The translations under genes and the position numbers were made by a program. This document shows positions 12,102 through 24,539 of a stretch of 64,000 nt of DNA, piece by piece. The notes under the pieces are model-generated. The model ran no database searches. It worked only from the letters and a program-made list of their open reading frames with translations, and had not been told where the DNA came from. Position 1 is the stretch's first letter, and each line of letters begins with the position of its first letter. The DNA is from Microvelia longipes (taxonomy: Eukaryota > Arthropoda > Insecta > Hemiptera > Veliidae), in contig JACMZG010001914.1 in NCBI GenBank assembly GCA_018340805.1, positions 18,826,947-18,890,946 of the forward strand, given 5' to 3'.

Positions 12102-14075
12102 AACCTAGAAAACCCCTTCCCTCTCTGATTTTTAGGGAGATGTCAACAGACCTAAATTATAACTATTTGTGTAAGCAGTTCAAAATCCGTTCTCTTAAAC
12201 TAGAATATTTACTTATACATAAATAAAAAATTGTAGTCAGTTAAGGTAAATTTGAGTAGTACATTGTTGCAAGCCGTCTACAAGTCGAGAAATATAAAAT
12301 TTGTCAAATAAGTTTATCAAATTTAGTTCCTGTTATCAATAGTTAAGCAGTCATAGTCAATGTATTTTTCTAAAACGACTCTTCCATCATTTGTTTACGT
12401 TTTGGTTGAGTGTAATTAATAGTTTATAATGACTATTAATAAGGTTTTAGTTAATTAATAAATTTTCAACTATGGTTTTTATTTAATGTAATATTTGAAG
12501 TATTTACTAATTAATAAATCATGAAGATATTGACAAGTGTCACTATTTTAGATAAATAATTCACATAATTTGTGGACAGTAAAGTATTGCCAACTATAAG
12601 AATAACAGCTAAAATAATATCTGTATTTATCTAAAACTAGGATCAAATAAAAATGTTATAATTATTCCATTTAAAAATTAAAATCAATTTGAAATAAATA
12701 ATTGATCAAACCAAAGTAATATTAAATTCAAAAGTATGCATTTAATAATCATAACAATCTAATTATTTTATTATTTTTTGTATTTTTTAAATAATATATT
12801 TAATTGTAATAAATTTTAATGTAAAATAAAATTAAAACCTTAACTAACTAAAACCTTACCAAATTAACAATCAAATAAAACTAATAAATACAATAATACC
12901 AAACCAATTTTTTTAAAAATAATGACAATTGAAATATTTAAAAATGAAATTAATTAGTAATAATTAAAATGGTATAGAAAATAAAAGATTAAGGATGATA
13001 TTATGGATATTATTGAAGTTTGTTTAAGTCAATTCAGCTTAAAAGGGGGGTATAATACTTAAATGTAAATATATCTGTGTTCTAAGCAAAATATTAAAAA
13101 TCTAAGACAACACTTCTTTCCAAATTTTAACTGTGTACATTTTGATCTTTGCTTAAATTTTAAATGTTAATGATTTTGTTTTTTTTATATTATTTTTTTT
13201 TTGTTCTTTTTTCTTCTGTTTTATTGTTCTTCCTGAAATATTAAATTTATGTTTCCCTTACACTCAGCAAAAGTTTATATCCAGTCCCAGCAATATCCCA
13301 TTGCTTCGTCTTATTTTGTATTTAAAAAAAATCTGTTAGAAATTTTTAATTGAATTATAAGAACTAGCATTTGGAACAAACTTATAAAATTTTGATTCTA
13401 TTTTAGGCTTGAAAAGGTTAAAAGAGGATTTAAATTGGACAGAAATATAATTAACATAAGAGGGCTATCTTAGATGTTTTATATTTTGTTAAGAACTAGA
13501 GATAATAACATTTTAGTTAATGTATAAGAAGAGTTGTACGTCAACAAACTAACAAAAACAGTAATGTTGGAGAAAAACCACCCCTAGTGTTTTATTTATA
13601 TTTTTATAAATAAAACTTGTCGTAATCTAGAAAAGTTTAAAAAATAATTAACATTCCCTTTAATTCAATACCATTAAAATACCTTAACCATTTTTTTTTA
13701 TAATATAAGTTAATAATAATTTTCATACAAAGAAACATCAAATTGATTAAAACCAAATTTATCTTGGTGCAATCAATATAAGTTAAAGAAGAACTAAACA
13801 TCTAAAAAATCTAAATTTAGCCATTACTCAGAACATAAATTCATCTATCTAAGTTTTATTACCCTTAAATACTAAAAAGATTAATTATAAATGTATTTAC
13901 AAAAAGTAAAAAATAATCATAAATTAAACTTTAAGTAAAACCAAATGTATGGTAATGTTAACATAAAACTAAAAAATAATTTCAAATAATTCTTCTTTTT
14001 AGATTACTGGATTGTTTTATTAAAGTGATTATGTCTCAGAAAAACATCTAGATACAAAATCTCAAAACGCACACA

Positions 14076-14079
<4 letters not shown>
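12102..14079. other. AT-rich intergenic DNA downstream of yki
   Basis: No gene seen; contains the fold-back relic at 13037. Confidence 0.7.
13037..13150. repeat. Diverged half-copy of the fold-back family at 43898
   Basis: GCTTAAAAGGGGGGTATAAT and the following words (ATATATCTGTGTTCTAAGC, AAAATCTAAGACA) parallel one arm of the 353-bp fold-back. A shorter trace (CTCTGATTCTAAGCAAAAT) lies at about 8195-8215. Confidence 0.45.
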
Positions 14080-14249
<170 letters not shown>

Positions 14250-14830
14250 TAAAACAGTAGACACTAATTTAATTTTAAAAACTTCGCATTACCATAACTT
14301 TGTAAACTAATTTATTCATTAAAATTTTATATTACATATTAAGTAAAACAATAAAATATATACATTTAAATCAATTTGAAATAAACCTCACCATCAAACT
14401 TCAACTTTTTAAGTTTAACTATAATTTAAACTTTTAAATCAAATATCTTTAATAAATTTTATCTTTAAAAACTAATTAAAATTAATACAAATATATTTCA
14501 TTAAATTGCTATTTCTTTTTTTTGTGAAATATACAAATAACCTTATTGTTTAATAAAGGCACTTTAGTTCATAAAAGGAAGACATTAACATTTATATAGA
14601 GTAAATAAATGAGTTTAAACTACAGTTATTTGTAGAAAGACTATATATAGATAGAGACATGGATGATTTAAATTACATTTAGAATATTAAACTTTGCTAT
14701 TGCTCCTATTTTGAATTCTTAAAATAAAAGTTTTATATTTTATTTTAGCAAAGAAATGAGTATAATTTAACTTTAGTTAAATTAATCCATTTTGGCAAAT
14801 AATTGTTTGTTAACAATTGATTTTAAGTAA

Positions 14831-14836
14831 TTTATT
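14831..14836 (-). promoter_or_regulatory. Candidate yki polyadenylation signal
   Basis: AATAAA on the minus strand lies 98 nt beyond the yki stop codon. The region is so AT-rich that such hexamers occur by chance, and insect 3' UTRs can be much longer, so this is only the first plausible site. Confidence 0.35.
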
Positions 14837-14934
14837 AACAGTGGTAGGAGGGTGATGTTGAGCCATGATGAGCTGGCATAACAGTCCGTGTTACGCCATA
14901 TAATGGCATATTTGAGCTGTAGTAACATCATATT

Positions 14935-15018
14935 TTACAACCATGTTAAACTACTCCCAGGTTTATTAGAATTTATCAAGGCTTGGACATCGTCTAATAT
15001 GTCAAATTCTTCACCAAG
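14935..15018 (-). CDS. yki: yorkie (YAP/TAZ orthologue): terminal coding exon with PDZ-binding C-terminus
   Basis: After a pyrimidine-rich acceptor (tttttcag, AG opposite 15019-15020) the minus strand reads 27 residues, LGEEFDILDDVQAL through SSLTWL, then TAA at 14935. LTWL at the extreme C-terminus is the hallmark PDZ ligand of YAP and TAZ, which bind PDZ scaffolds at junctions. Drosophila Yki is reported to lack this motif, so its presence indicates an insect that keeps the ancestral form. The exon enters in phase 0, matching the donor of the exon at 16502. An AATAAA on the minus strand about 100 nt past the stop may end the 3' UTR. I regard this as the true last exon because motif, phase and acceptor all agree. 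Confidence 0.93.
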   Translation of the reverse strand, partial: LGEEFDILDDVQALINSNKPGSSLTWL

Positions 15019-15839
15019 CTGAAAAAATAAACAAATTAGTGAAGTTTCTAAAATAAATAACGTTTAGCCGTTGATTATTAAATACAGATAGTCGAATCAG
15101 GTAAGAGAAGAACAACCTGATTATAAAAAATGTAGAGTAAAATTTTAAAATTAAATAATACAATAAGAAAGAATATACATTACTTATTTTAAAAGAGAAA
15201 ATATGAATGCATAAATTGCATTGTAGGGGAGGAGGGAGTAGTACAATTGCATCTTAGTCTTAAAATAGAAGAAGGCAATAAATCTAAAAATTTCGAGATT
15301 CTTATGATTTTTTTCAACACAAGTCAAGTCAGTAAACTGCTTGCCTTTGTATCTGAAGAGCCATAGTTCAACATCAAAATCAAAGAAATTGTTGCTCAAA
15401 GAGAGCAAACAATTATCTTTATCTACTCCTTGTATTGTAAGTTCTACATACAGTCTTGTTATCTCACACTGTAAATGTACTTTTACTCCCTAGGGAGGAA
15501 AAGTGAAAGTGTTGACAACTTGACAGAATTTTTTAGTAAAATTTTTAGGAATTTTAGGAAATTTTTAGGATTTTTTTCGGTGTTATGTTAGTACTATGGG
15601 TAGAATATACAATATACACACGCTAATGTTTAAATTACAAATATAGTATTACACATTATTCTATTGACAGCTTACAATAAAATAATGTGAAGATAGTGGC
15701 TTTATTCTCTCTTCATCAGAGTAATTGACATGGTAAGAATAAACTTAAACTAACACAATAACAATTAAGGACCTGAAGAATATATTAATTAATGAATAGT
15801 TGTTAGTATTAGTTCTCTAGTAGTAGATAAAATTCAATA

Positions 15840-16055
15840 GCAACAAGGGATGAAAGTTTTCAGCTCTCGTATTATCTCCCACGTCAAGCCTCGGGAGCCA
15901 AAATGTTAGTTAACTCCCTCGGCAAGCCACAGGAGCTAACTAGTTTATCTCCCTCGGCCTACCGGCCTCGTGAGCTAATGAAGTTTCTTCCTTCGGCGCT
16001 GCCTTAGAAAGAAACTTTAACTTGAGCTGTAAAACTTACTTTCATCCCTTGTTGC
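15840..16055. mobile_element. MITE with internal row of small hairpins
   Basis: Ends are inverted repeats GCAACAAGGGATGAAAGT (left) and ACTTTCATCCCTTGTTGC (right), extending inward with small indels to CAGCTC/GAGCTG. Inside lie several short palindromes whose arms differ but whose middles share CCTCGGC..GCC words, e.g. arms AGTTAACTCC/GGAGCTAACT around 15907-15940 and AAGTTTCTT/AAGAAACTT around 15981-16017. Similar palindromes continue outside the right end (16101-16127 and 16178-16199). It lies in the last yki intron. Confidence 0.7.
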
Positions 16056-16477
16056 ATAAATAACTATACTATCACAATTTGGCTTGTGATTGAACCAAAT
16101 GGTTTCCTTGGCTATGCCTCAGGAACCAACACATTGAATTCTTAGCAACCCACCTGAGTTTAAAATATTAATTTTCTTGGTTATCCCTCAGTAACCAACT
16201 CAATAAAATTAAGCAGACTAAGAATTAAAAAAAAAGTAATAGTTCACAATTAAAGTATTTCAAGTTATTATATTTGAAATACTTATCAGAAATAATTCCA
16301 AAATAATTATCGGAGTTAACCCTCACTCAGGTGTTATGGCAAAGCCAACCATCAATATAATAAACTGAAAGCATAATCTGTGAAGAGAACCCCAGACTTC
16401 TGAGTGTCATATATCAGAATCATCATACAAAGACAAATATTTAAACCATTTTTAACTCAGGAGGCAACAGTTTACTA

Positions 16478-16837
<360 letters not shown>

Positions 16838-16864
16838 CTAAAAACTAAAAAAATATATATACAC

Positions 16865-17060
<196 letters not shown>

Positions 17061-17249
17061 CAAAGAAAGAGACAAAACTTTCAGACTGCTTCTCGATATC
17101 GTTAGTTTCGAGAAAGATATAAAGGGACTTTCGAGTGAAACACCCTGTATATTTTGTGGAATAGAATCTACAGGCCCTGAAATGAGTAATCTGTTTTGCA
17201 CATGGGGGCCCTATATTATGCAATTAATTAATAACAAATAATTAAGTAC

Positions 17250-17428
17250 CTGTCTCTTAATTTCCTCTTGCCTGAGCCGTAATCTTTCTCTCTCCATCTG
17301 TAACGATTGTAATCTTAGTTTTTGTTGTTGGGTTGCCTGAACTGATTGAGTCTGTTGGAGCCAAGCAGCAGAAGTTTGCTGCAAAAGAGCCACAGCAGCT
17401 GTTGTGGGAGCTCGTTGCAAATGAACCG
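17250..17428 (-). CDS. yki: yorkie: Gln-rich and coiled-coil exon
   Basis: This 179-bp exon (2 + 59 codons) runs from a tatttcag acceptor to a CAG|gtactt donor. Its first codon is shared with the WW2 exon: C from the donor side plus CG gives Pro, producing DPRIP at the end of WW2. The translation contains a Gln-rich stretch (WLQQTQSVQATQQQK) followed by LRLQSLQMERERLRLRQEE, very close to the YAP coiled-coil segment QLQMEKERLRLKQQE just after the WW domains. This segment is known to form a heptad coiled coil and to contribute to partner binding. The neighbouring intron (16793-17249) holds a (TA)n tract of nearly 200 bp. Confidence 0.92.
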
Positions 17429-19081
<1,653 letters not shown>

Positions 19082-19639
19082 CTAAAATGGCTGTAATCTT
19101 ACATACATATGGAGTTGGCAAAAAGGATACAAGAGAAATAACCACTCCAAGAAGAGGTGATGATCCACTCGCTCAATCATCAAACAAGTGATTCTCATCT
19201 TTCTCTTCCCTATACAGTTATCAATTTACCTTTTTTACTATTATTATTATGTTTAGGTTTTAGTTCTCACACAAAAAGTGGTTGATTGTAAAGCGGGCAC
19301 CACTATGTTTCAAGTTTATACAATTTTGTCTTTATTATTTATTTTACATTTATCTCAACACAATAATTGCTCTCTGTTGAGTTGTATGAATGTTACCTGG
19401 TTGTATAAAAATAAATGCTATTATTATTATTATTTTTCTTGTTTGTCGATATTATTTGTCACATTGCTTTCTCAGTATTTTAACTGGTTTAAGGAAAGTA
19501 CAGACTAAGTATCTATTTGGAGGCTTATGAAGTTGTGTAGATTCAGAAATTGAGAAGGGAGTAGGGAGATCTATTCAGTTTGGATGCTGATGCTGACACC
19601 AAAAATATTTGTCCAAAAAATGTATGTGTGTGTTTATAT

Positions 19640-19822
<183 letters not shown>

Positions 19823-19956
19823 GGCACTCTTCCAGATTAGGTGTCCCCTTAGGGGTCATCTAAACTAGCTTTGGTGTCATATGGTAAATAGATAGTTTAG
19901 GTGTCACTTGTGTTTATTTACTTTTAAAACATTAATTAATTATAAAATGGATATAT

Positions 19957-20200
19957 TTTCCATTAATTTGCAATCATACGGGACAGATGGGAACCAGGGG
20001 GTTTATGGGTGGGGGATAATACATTGGGAAAAGGATACATTTTTCTTTCATTTGCAATCTTTCGGGACTGATGGGAACCAGGGGGTTTATGGGTGGGGGA
20101 TAATACACTGGGAAATGGATACATTTTCCTTTCATTAGCAATCTTTCGGGACCGATGGGAACCAGGGGGTTTATGGGTGGGGAATAATACACTGAAAAAT
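19957..20200. repeat. Tandem repeat, about 83 bp x 3
   Basis: Three near-identical units, each with TTTCGGGAC.GATGGGAACC, GGGGGTTTATGGGTGGGG and ATAATACA.TGG.AAA.GGAT words. They are subterminal in the composite element. Confidence 0.85.
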
Positions 20201-20216
20201 GGATATATTAACCTTC

Positions 20217-21130
20217 AAAAAATCATTTTCCAGTCTAAGTGACCCCACAATGTTTCAATAGCTTAAAGGTGTCACTTAATCTGGAAAAGAGGCTATAGGG
20301 ATCCTTTTCCAGTTTAGGTGACCCCACAATGTTTCGATAGCTTAAAAGGTGTCAACTAATCTGGAAAAGAGGCTATAGGGATCCTTTTCCAGTTTAGGTG
20401 TCTCCTCAATGTTATAATAGATTGAAACGTGTCATCTAATCTAGAAAAGAGGCTATAGGGATCCTTTTCCAGTTTAGGTGTCCCCTCAATGTTATAATAG
20501 ATTGAAAGGTGTCATCTAATCTAGAAAGAGGCTATAGAGATCCTTTTCAGTTTAGATGTCCCCTCAATGTTATAATAGATTGAAACGTGTCATCTAATCT
20601 AGAAAAGAGGCTATAGGGATCCTTTTTCCAGTTTAGGTGTCCCTCAATGTTATAATAGATTGAAGGTGTCATCTAATCTAGAAAAGAGGCTATAGGGATC
20701 CTTTTCCAGTTTAGGTGTCTCCTCAATGTTATAATAGATTGAAGCGTGTCATCTAATCTAGAAAAGAGGCTATAGGGATCCTTTTCAGTTTAGGTGTCCC
20801 CTCAATGTTAATAGATTGAAAGGTGTCATCTAATCTAGAAAGAGGCTATAGGGATCCTTTTCCAGTTTAGGTGTCCCTCAATGTTATAATAGATGAAAGG
20901 TGTCATCTAATCTGGAAAAGAGGCTATAGGGATCTTTTCCAGTTTAGGTGTCCCCTCAATGTTAAATAGATTGAAAGGTGTCATCTAATCTGGAAAAGAG
21001 GCTATAAGAGTTTAGGTGGTCAATGTTATAATAGAATTGGTGATCTGGAAAAGAGGCCTTTTCCAGTTTAGGCGTCCCCTCAATGTTATAATAGATTAAA
21101 AGGTGTCATCTAGTCTGGAAAAAAGGTTAT
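20217..21130. repeat. Minisatellite of about 80-bp units, about 11 copies, seeded by the element's terminus
   Basis: Each unit reads GATCCTTTTCCAGTTTAGG, TGTCCCCTCAATG, TTATAATAGATTGAAAGG, TGTCATCTAATCTGG, AAAAGAGGCTATAGG with small indels. The CTTTTCCAG.TTAGGTGTCCCC word equals the element's TIR, and each unit also ends with an inverted form of it, so a unit can fold back. Confidence 0.85.
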
Positions 21131-21158
21131 GGGGATTCTTCTTCAGTTTAATTGTTCT

Positions 21159-21329
21159 CTAATAAACTAATATAGATATTTTTTTAAAACGGAAAGTGTA
21201 TCCATTGGTTTTGTCATATCCCTCGGGTTTAGCAGCATCGAAAATTGCCACTAGATGAACCTTTGGGACTGTTGCAGTTTTTTCATAAAGATTAAATAGA
21301 GAGCGAATTGAGTGCCAATATGTGTGAAC
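21159..21329 (-). pseudogene. Coding-like fragment inside the composite element, unidentified
   Basis: The minus strand is open for 56 residues to TAG at 21159. The stretch VPKVHLVAIFDAAKPEGYDK then TNGYTFRF has balanced, protein-like composition unlike the AT-rich flanks. There is no start codon. I do not recognise the family; it may be a captured host exon or a remnant of the element's own protein. Confidence 0.35.
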
Positions 21330-21648
21330 TTAAGCATAGGGAAATAATTACAGACAAAAGGCTCTGAGGTATCCCGGTTTCGATCATTTTATTTCTTTCT
21401 CTTTCTTGTACTCTAATTTTAAGCGTTACAATGACTTTATGAAAGTTCTTTATTTATATTAATACATAAATATGTCAATAAAGCTTTTTGACATTTCTAT
21501 TTTACATGACACTTCACTTTTCATTAATATTTTTCCAAAGTTTTTCTTTTTTTTTCTTATTTATTGAAATAGATTTATTAAAATGAATCAGTTAAAAGGA
21601 ACCGCACTTTTTGAATACTCTCAATAAATCAGACGGGAACTTCAATCT

Positions 21649-22165
21649 ATGGTTATAAGGTAAGTGTTTCCTTCTCTTTTATTAATTATTATACTAAATA
21701 TAATTAGTTTATTTTAGTAGTTTTCCTAATCTATTAAATCTGGAAATATTTGGTTATAATTTAGTTTGCCTATTTATAAATATTTGTATCACTGTTTTTT
21801 TGACATTTGTTAAAATTGTTCAGTACTAAGATAAATGCTTTTATAGAACTTCACGTTTTTCCTGCATCTTGAATATATTATAATAAACTAAATATATTCA
21901 AATAATTAGAATGTATATAATAATTATAATACATTTTCATCTTAAAAGATATTACAATTTATGATATTATTTTATTATAAATTTTTGTTTTTGACTTTTC
22001 AGGTTAATGAACAGAGATTTCATCAAACCAGTAGCTAGGAGATGCTACCCGCTGATGCACGTCATTCAAACTTTGGCGTCAATTTCCAAGAGGATCTCCT
22101 ATTCCATCTACGGAATGAAGAGCTGGAAGCTGGTGAAATGGACTGAACTTGTTTGTATTAATTAA
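21649..22165 (+). CDS. Candidate two-exon ORF inside the composite element (exons 21649-21659 and 22003-22165)
   Basis: An ATG at 21649 reads MVIR into a consensus donor (ATAAG|gtaagtg at 21660). A 343-bp AT-rich intron ends in ttttgacttttcag at 22002, and the frame continues (LMNRDFIKPVARRCYPLMHV, then IQTLASISKRISYSIYGMK) to TAA at 22165. The spliced total is 174 nt, 57 residues, basic. Both splice sites are good matches, but the second exon is also open in another frame from ATG 22041 (MLPADARHSNFGVNFQEDLL..), so the true frame is uncertain. No family recognised. Confidence 0.35.
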
Positions 22166-22344
22166 TTAAATGTATATTCCTTTTTTTTACATAAATATAT
22201 TTAACCTCTAAAAGGTGACTTATGGAACAGTTATATTCATCCATTTTGTAGAGTATTTTCCCCTCCTATTAACCCCCTAGTTCCCATTGGTCGCATTTTT
22301 ATTTTTTTGGCCTTTAAAATAGGGGACACCTAATCTGGAAAAGT

Positions 22345-22480
22345 ACATACATACATACATACATACATACATACATACATACATACATACATACATACAT
22401 ACATACATACATACATACATACATACATACACACACACTACATACATACATACATACATACATACATACATACATACATA

Positions 22481-22511
<31 letters not shown>

Positions 22512-22725
22512 CATACATACCATACATACATCATACTACATACACATACATACATACATCATACATACATACAAACATACATATACATACATAAACATAC
22601 ATACATACATACATACATACATACATACATTAATACATACATACATACATACACACATACACACCACACACATACATACATACATACATACATACATACA
22701 TACATTCTTATACATATGTATACGT
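22345..22725. repeat. (CATA)n microsatellite in a yki intron
   Basis: About 380 bp of CATA with occasional CACA and other interruptions. The Tyr-Val-Cys-Met repeat frames on the other strand are artefacts. Confidence 0.95.
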
Positions 22726-22905
22726 CTGTATTAATGACCTCTACGATATCTGTTGGGTTCACTGACTGACTCATGCAGCTCATGATTGTTTTAGACACTT
22801 TAAGTGGCAAAAGATTAGACACTGCAAGTACTTATACCACCGAAAATTTAGAATATGTCCTAAAAATTATGATACTTAAAAATAGTGACTTAAGGTTTTA
22901 ATTAC

Positions 22906-23036
22906 CAGGGGGTGATAAGGGTGCGGTGACAGGGGGCTGTGTGGTCTGTGGTTGAGGCGATGATAGCAGTTCCCTGGCATTACCAACTAAACCACACTTC
23001 CTAGGATCCTCCCACTGTGTCGTCTGCGTTATGTGG
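22906..23036 (-). CDS. yki: yorkie: exon encoding the second half of WW domain 1 and the inter-WW linker
   Basis: This 131-bp exon lies between a gttgcag acceptor and a CCTG|gtaatt donor. It reads (N)HITQTTQWEDPRK, the C-terminal half of a WW domain with second Trp and closing Pro, then a linker of about 30 residues rich in Pro, Thr and Ser. The first base is the third position of a split codon; AA from the previous exon would give Asn, as in the conserved YFLNH of YAP. WW1 is therefore interrupted by an intron at the NH turn. The donor phase (1) matches the WW2 exon. The exon carrying the first half of WW1 and the TEAD-binding region was not found to the right. The 3.9 kb intron to the next exon holds the composite element at 19825-22345. 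Confidence 0.92.
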
Positions 23037-23187
23037 CTGCAACAATAAATAAAAAGGTTACAGACTGCAGACCTAAGGAAAGCGTTAATGTATATTTATA
23101 CACAATACACACAAATATATTTATAGCAAAGGGCTTTCAACCTAACAAGAGACCATCATTAGTGCTAGCTTAACAAACAATCTAATA

Positions 23188-23201
23188 CAATAAATCAGAC
23201 A
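23188..23201 (+). repeat. LINE target-site duplication, 5' copy
   Basis: CAATAAATCAGACA, identical to 28423-28436. Confidence 0.9.
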
Positions 23202-23649
23202 GAGTTGCGTTAATGGCGCCTTTGAAGTAAGTCAACAAATTTATCGCTCCGCGTTAATTACGTTTTTTTATGGTTTCAAAAATCTCAAATGCTATAAATT
23301 GTGTACAAACTTTTTTCCTATAGTCTTATAGTTGTAGTCTTATAGTTATTAGTGAGTTTGTTAATAAGTTAATTGTTATAAAGTGAAATTAAATTTCCAT
23401 AAATAGGTAAAATTTTCCGACATTTTTACTTTTCTTGATTAGATTCAGCTAGCTAGTTGGCGTATAATTCATTAATGCGCATGTCTCAGACAAAAGTGGG
23501 GAAGTTCATTAATAAATTGCGCTTCTGAAGGGAGTATTCCATTCATAAACTACGCCACTGCGTGTCTGCGCATATCCCCTCTTTAAAGAAAGACCTTATA
23601 CAGTCGCGAGACTAGAAGCCTGGTGTCAGCTGACTACCTTTGATTTCAA

Positions 23650-24530
23650 ATGAAATTATCGCCTTTGACACTGAATCAAAACAAAGATATTGATAACAGT
23701 CTGAATAAAAATATCAATAATAAAGATAGAACAAAAAGAGAGTTGTCAAAATCGCCTTCTACGCCTAAGAGTGATAGTAAAAAATCTAAAATAATGATTT
23801 CGTATGAAGATTTTGAAAAACTCTTGGATTCAAAACTGGATTCAACTTTAGATGCTAAACTGGCTAATATAGCCACAAAGTCAGATGTTGCGGATATAAA
23901 TTCAAAAATTGTTGAATTAAAACAAGAAAATAGTCATCTTAAAATTAAAGTTGAGCATCTAGAAAAAAATGAGAGAGAAATATAAAAAAAGAATTGGAAG
24001 ATTAGAAAGACAAAACAACTTAATATTTAGAGGTCTTAATCATGCTAAAAATAAAATAGAGGCGATTAATATCGTTGCTCAGTTCTGCAAAGATATCCTT
24101 AAAATTCAAGACAAAATATGGATAAACAGGGCTGATAATAATATTTCTCAAAAACAAATTATAATCGTCAATTTGCCAAGAGATAGTGATATACATATAA
24201 TTTTAAGCAGCTGCTATGTCTTGAAAAACACTAACTATAGCGTACAGAGAGACTTTCCTCCTAACGTCGTATCTAAGCGAATGATTTTATTCGAAATTAG
24301 GAAAGAAATAAGATTAATAAATAAGGATATAAAAATTTCAATTGTTGAGGACCACATGTACATTTAAAAACAGTCTGTTTTATTTGGATGATGCGTATGA
24401 ACTCTTACATAAAACTAGACCAGGTTTACCAACATTAAATGATTTATGCGGTATACATTTCACTGAGGAATCAATGAAGAAATTAGTGGACAATAAGTTT
24501 AAGAAAAAAGTCGAGAGTAAAGATGATTGA
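23650..24530 (+). pseudogene. LINE ORF1 (nucleic-acid-binding, coiled-coil protein), frameshifted
   Basis: From ATG 23650 the frame gives 111 residues: a basic Asn/Lys-rich head, then a coiled coil (about residues 55-110, heptads such as KIVELKQENSHLKIKVEHLE). It stops at 23985. The protein continues in another frame (from about 23969: RIGRLERQNNLIFRGLNH, RRM-like), and in a third (about 24360-24530, ending KKKVESKDD). This order is typical of ORF1 proteins of L1/CR1-like LINEs, which form trimers and bind element RNA. At least two frameshifts are needed. Confidence 0.8.
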
Positions 24531-24539
24531 CTAGAAGTT

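Larger units (their letters stand above)
19825..22345. mobile_element. Composite element with 20-bp TIRs, flanked by (CATA)n on both sides
   Basis: TTCCAGATTAGGTGTCCCCT at 19830-19849 recurs as its exact reverse complement at 22321-22340. Just inside the left end are three 83-bp units (19957-20200) whose core GATGGGAACCAGGGGGTT recurs, inverted and diverged, near the right end (about 22260-22295). Between them are a minisatellite of about 80-bp units, a coding-like minus fragment, and a two-exon plus-strand ORF. Both flanks are (CATA)n, so it may have inserted in or captured such a microsatellite. I could not assign a superfamily; the tandem repeats recall Helentron-type elements but no replicase or helicase was seen. 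Confidence 0.6.

Noticed and set aside
19908..20192. ORFs on both strands with repeated GTDGNQGVYGWGIIHWE
   Set aside because: They follow from the 83-bp tandem repeat; frames are open on both strands and end with the array.
22277..22822. Cys-Met-Tyr-Val repeat proteins
   Set aside because: Translation of (CATA)n; no composition or start evidence for a gene.
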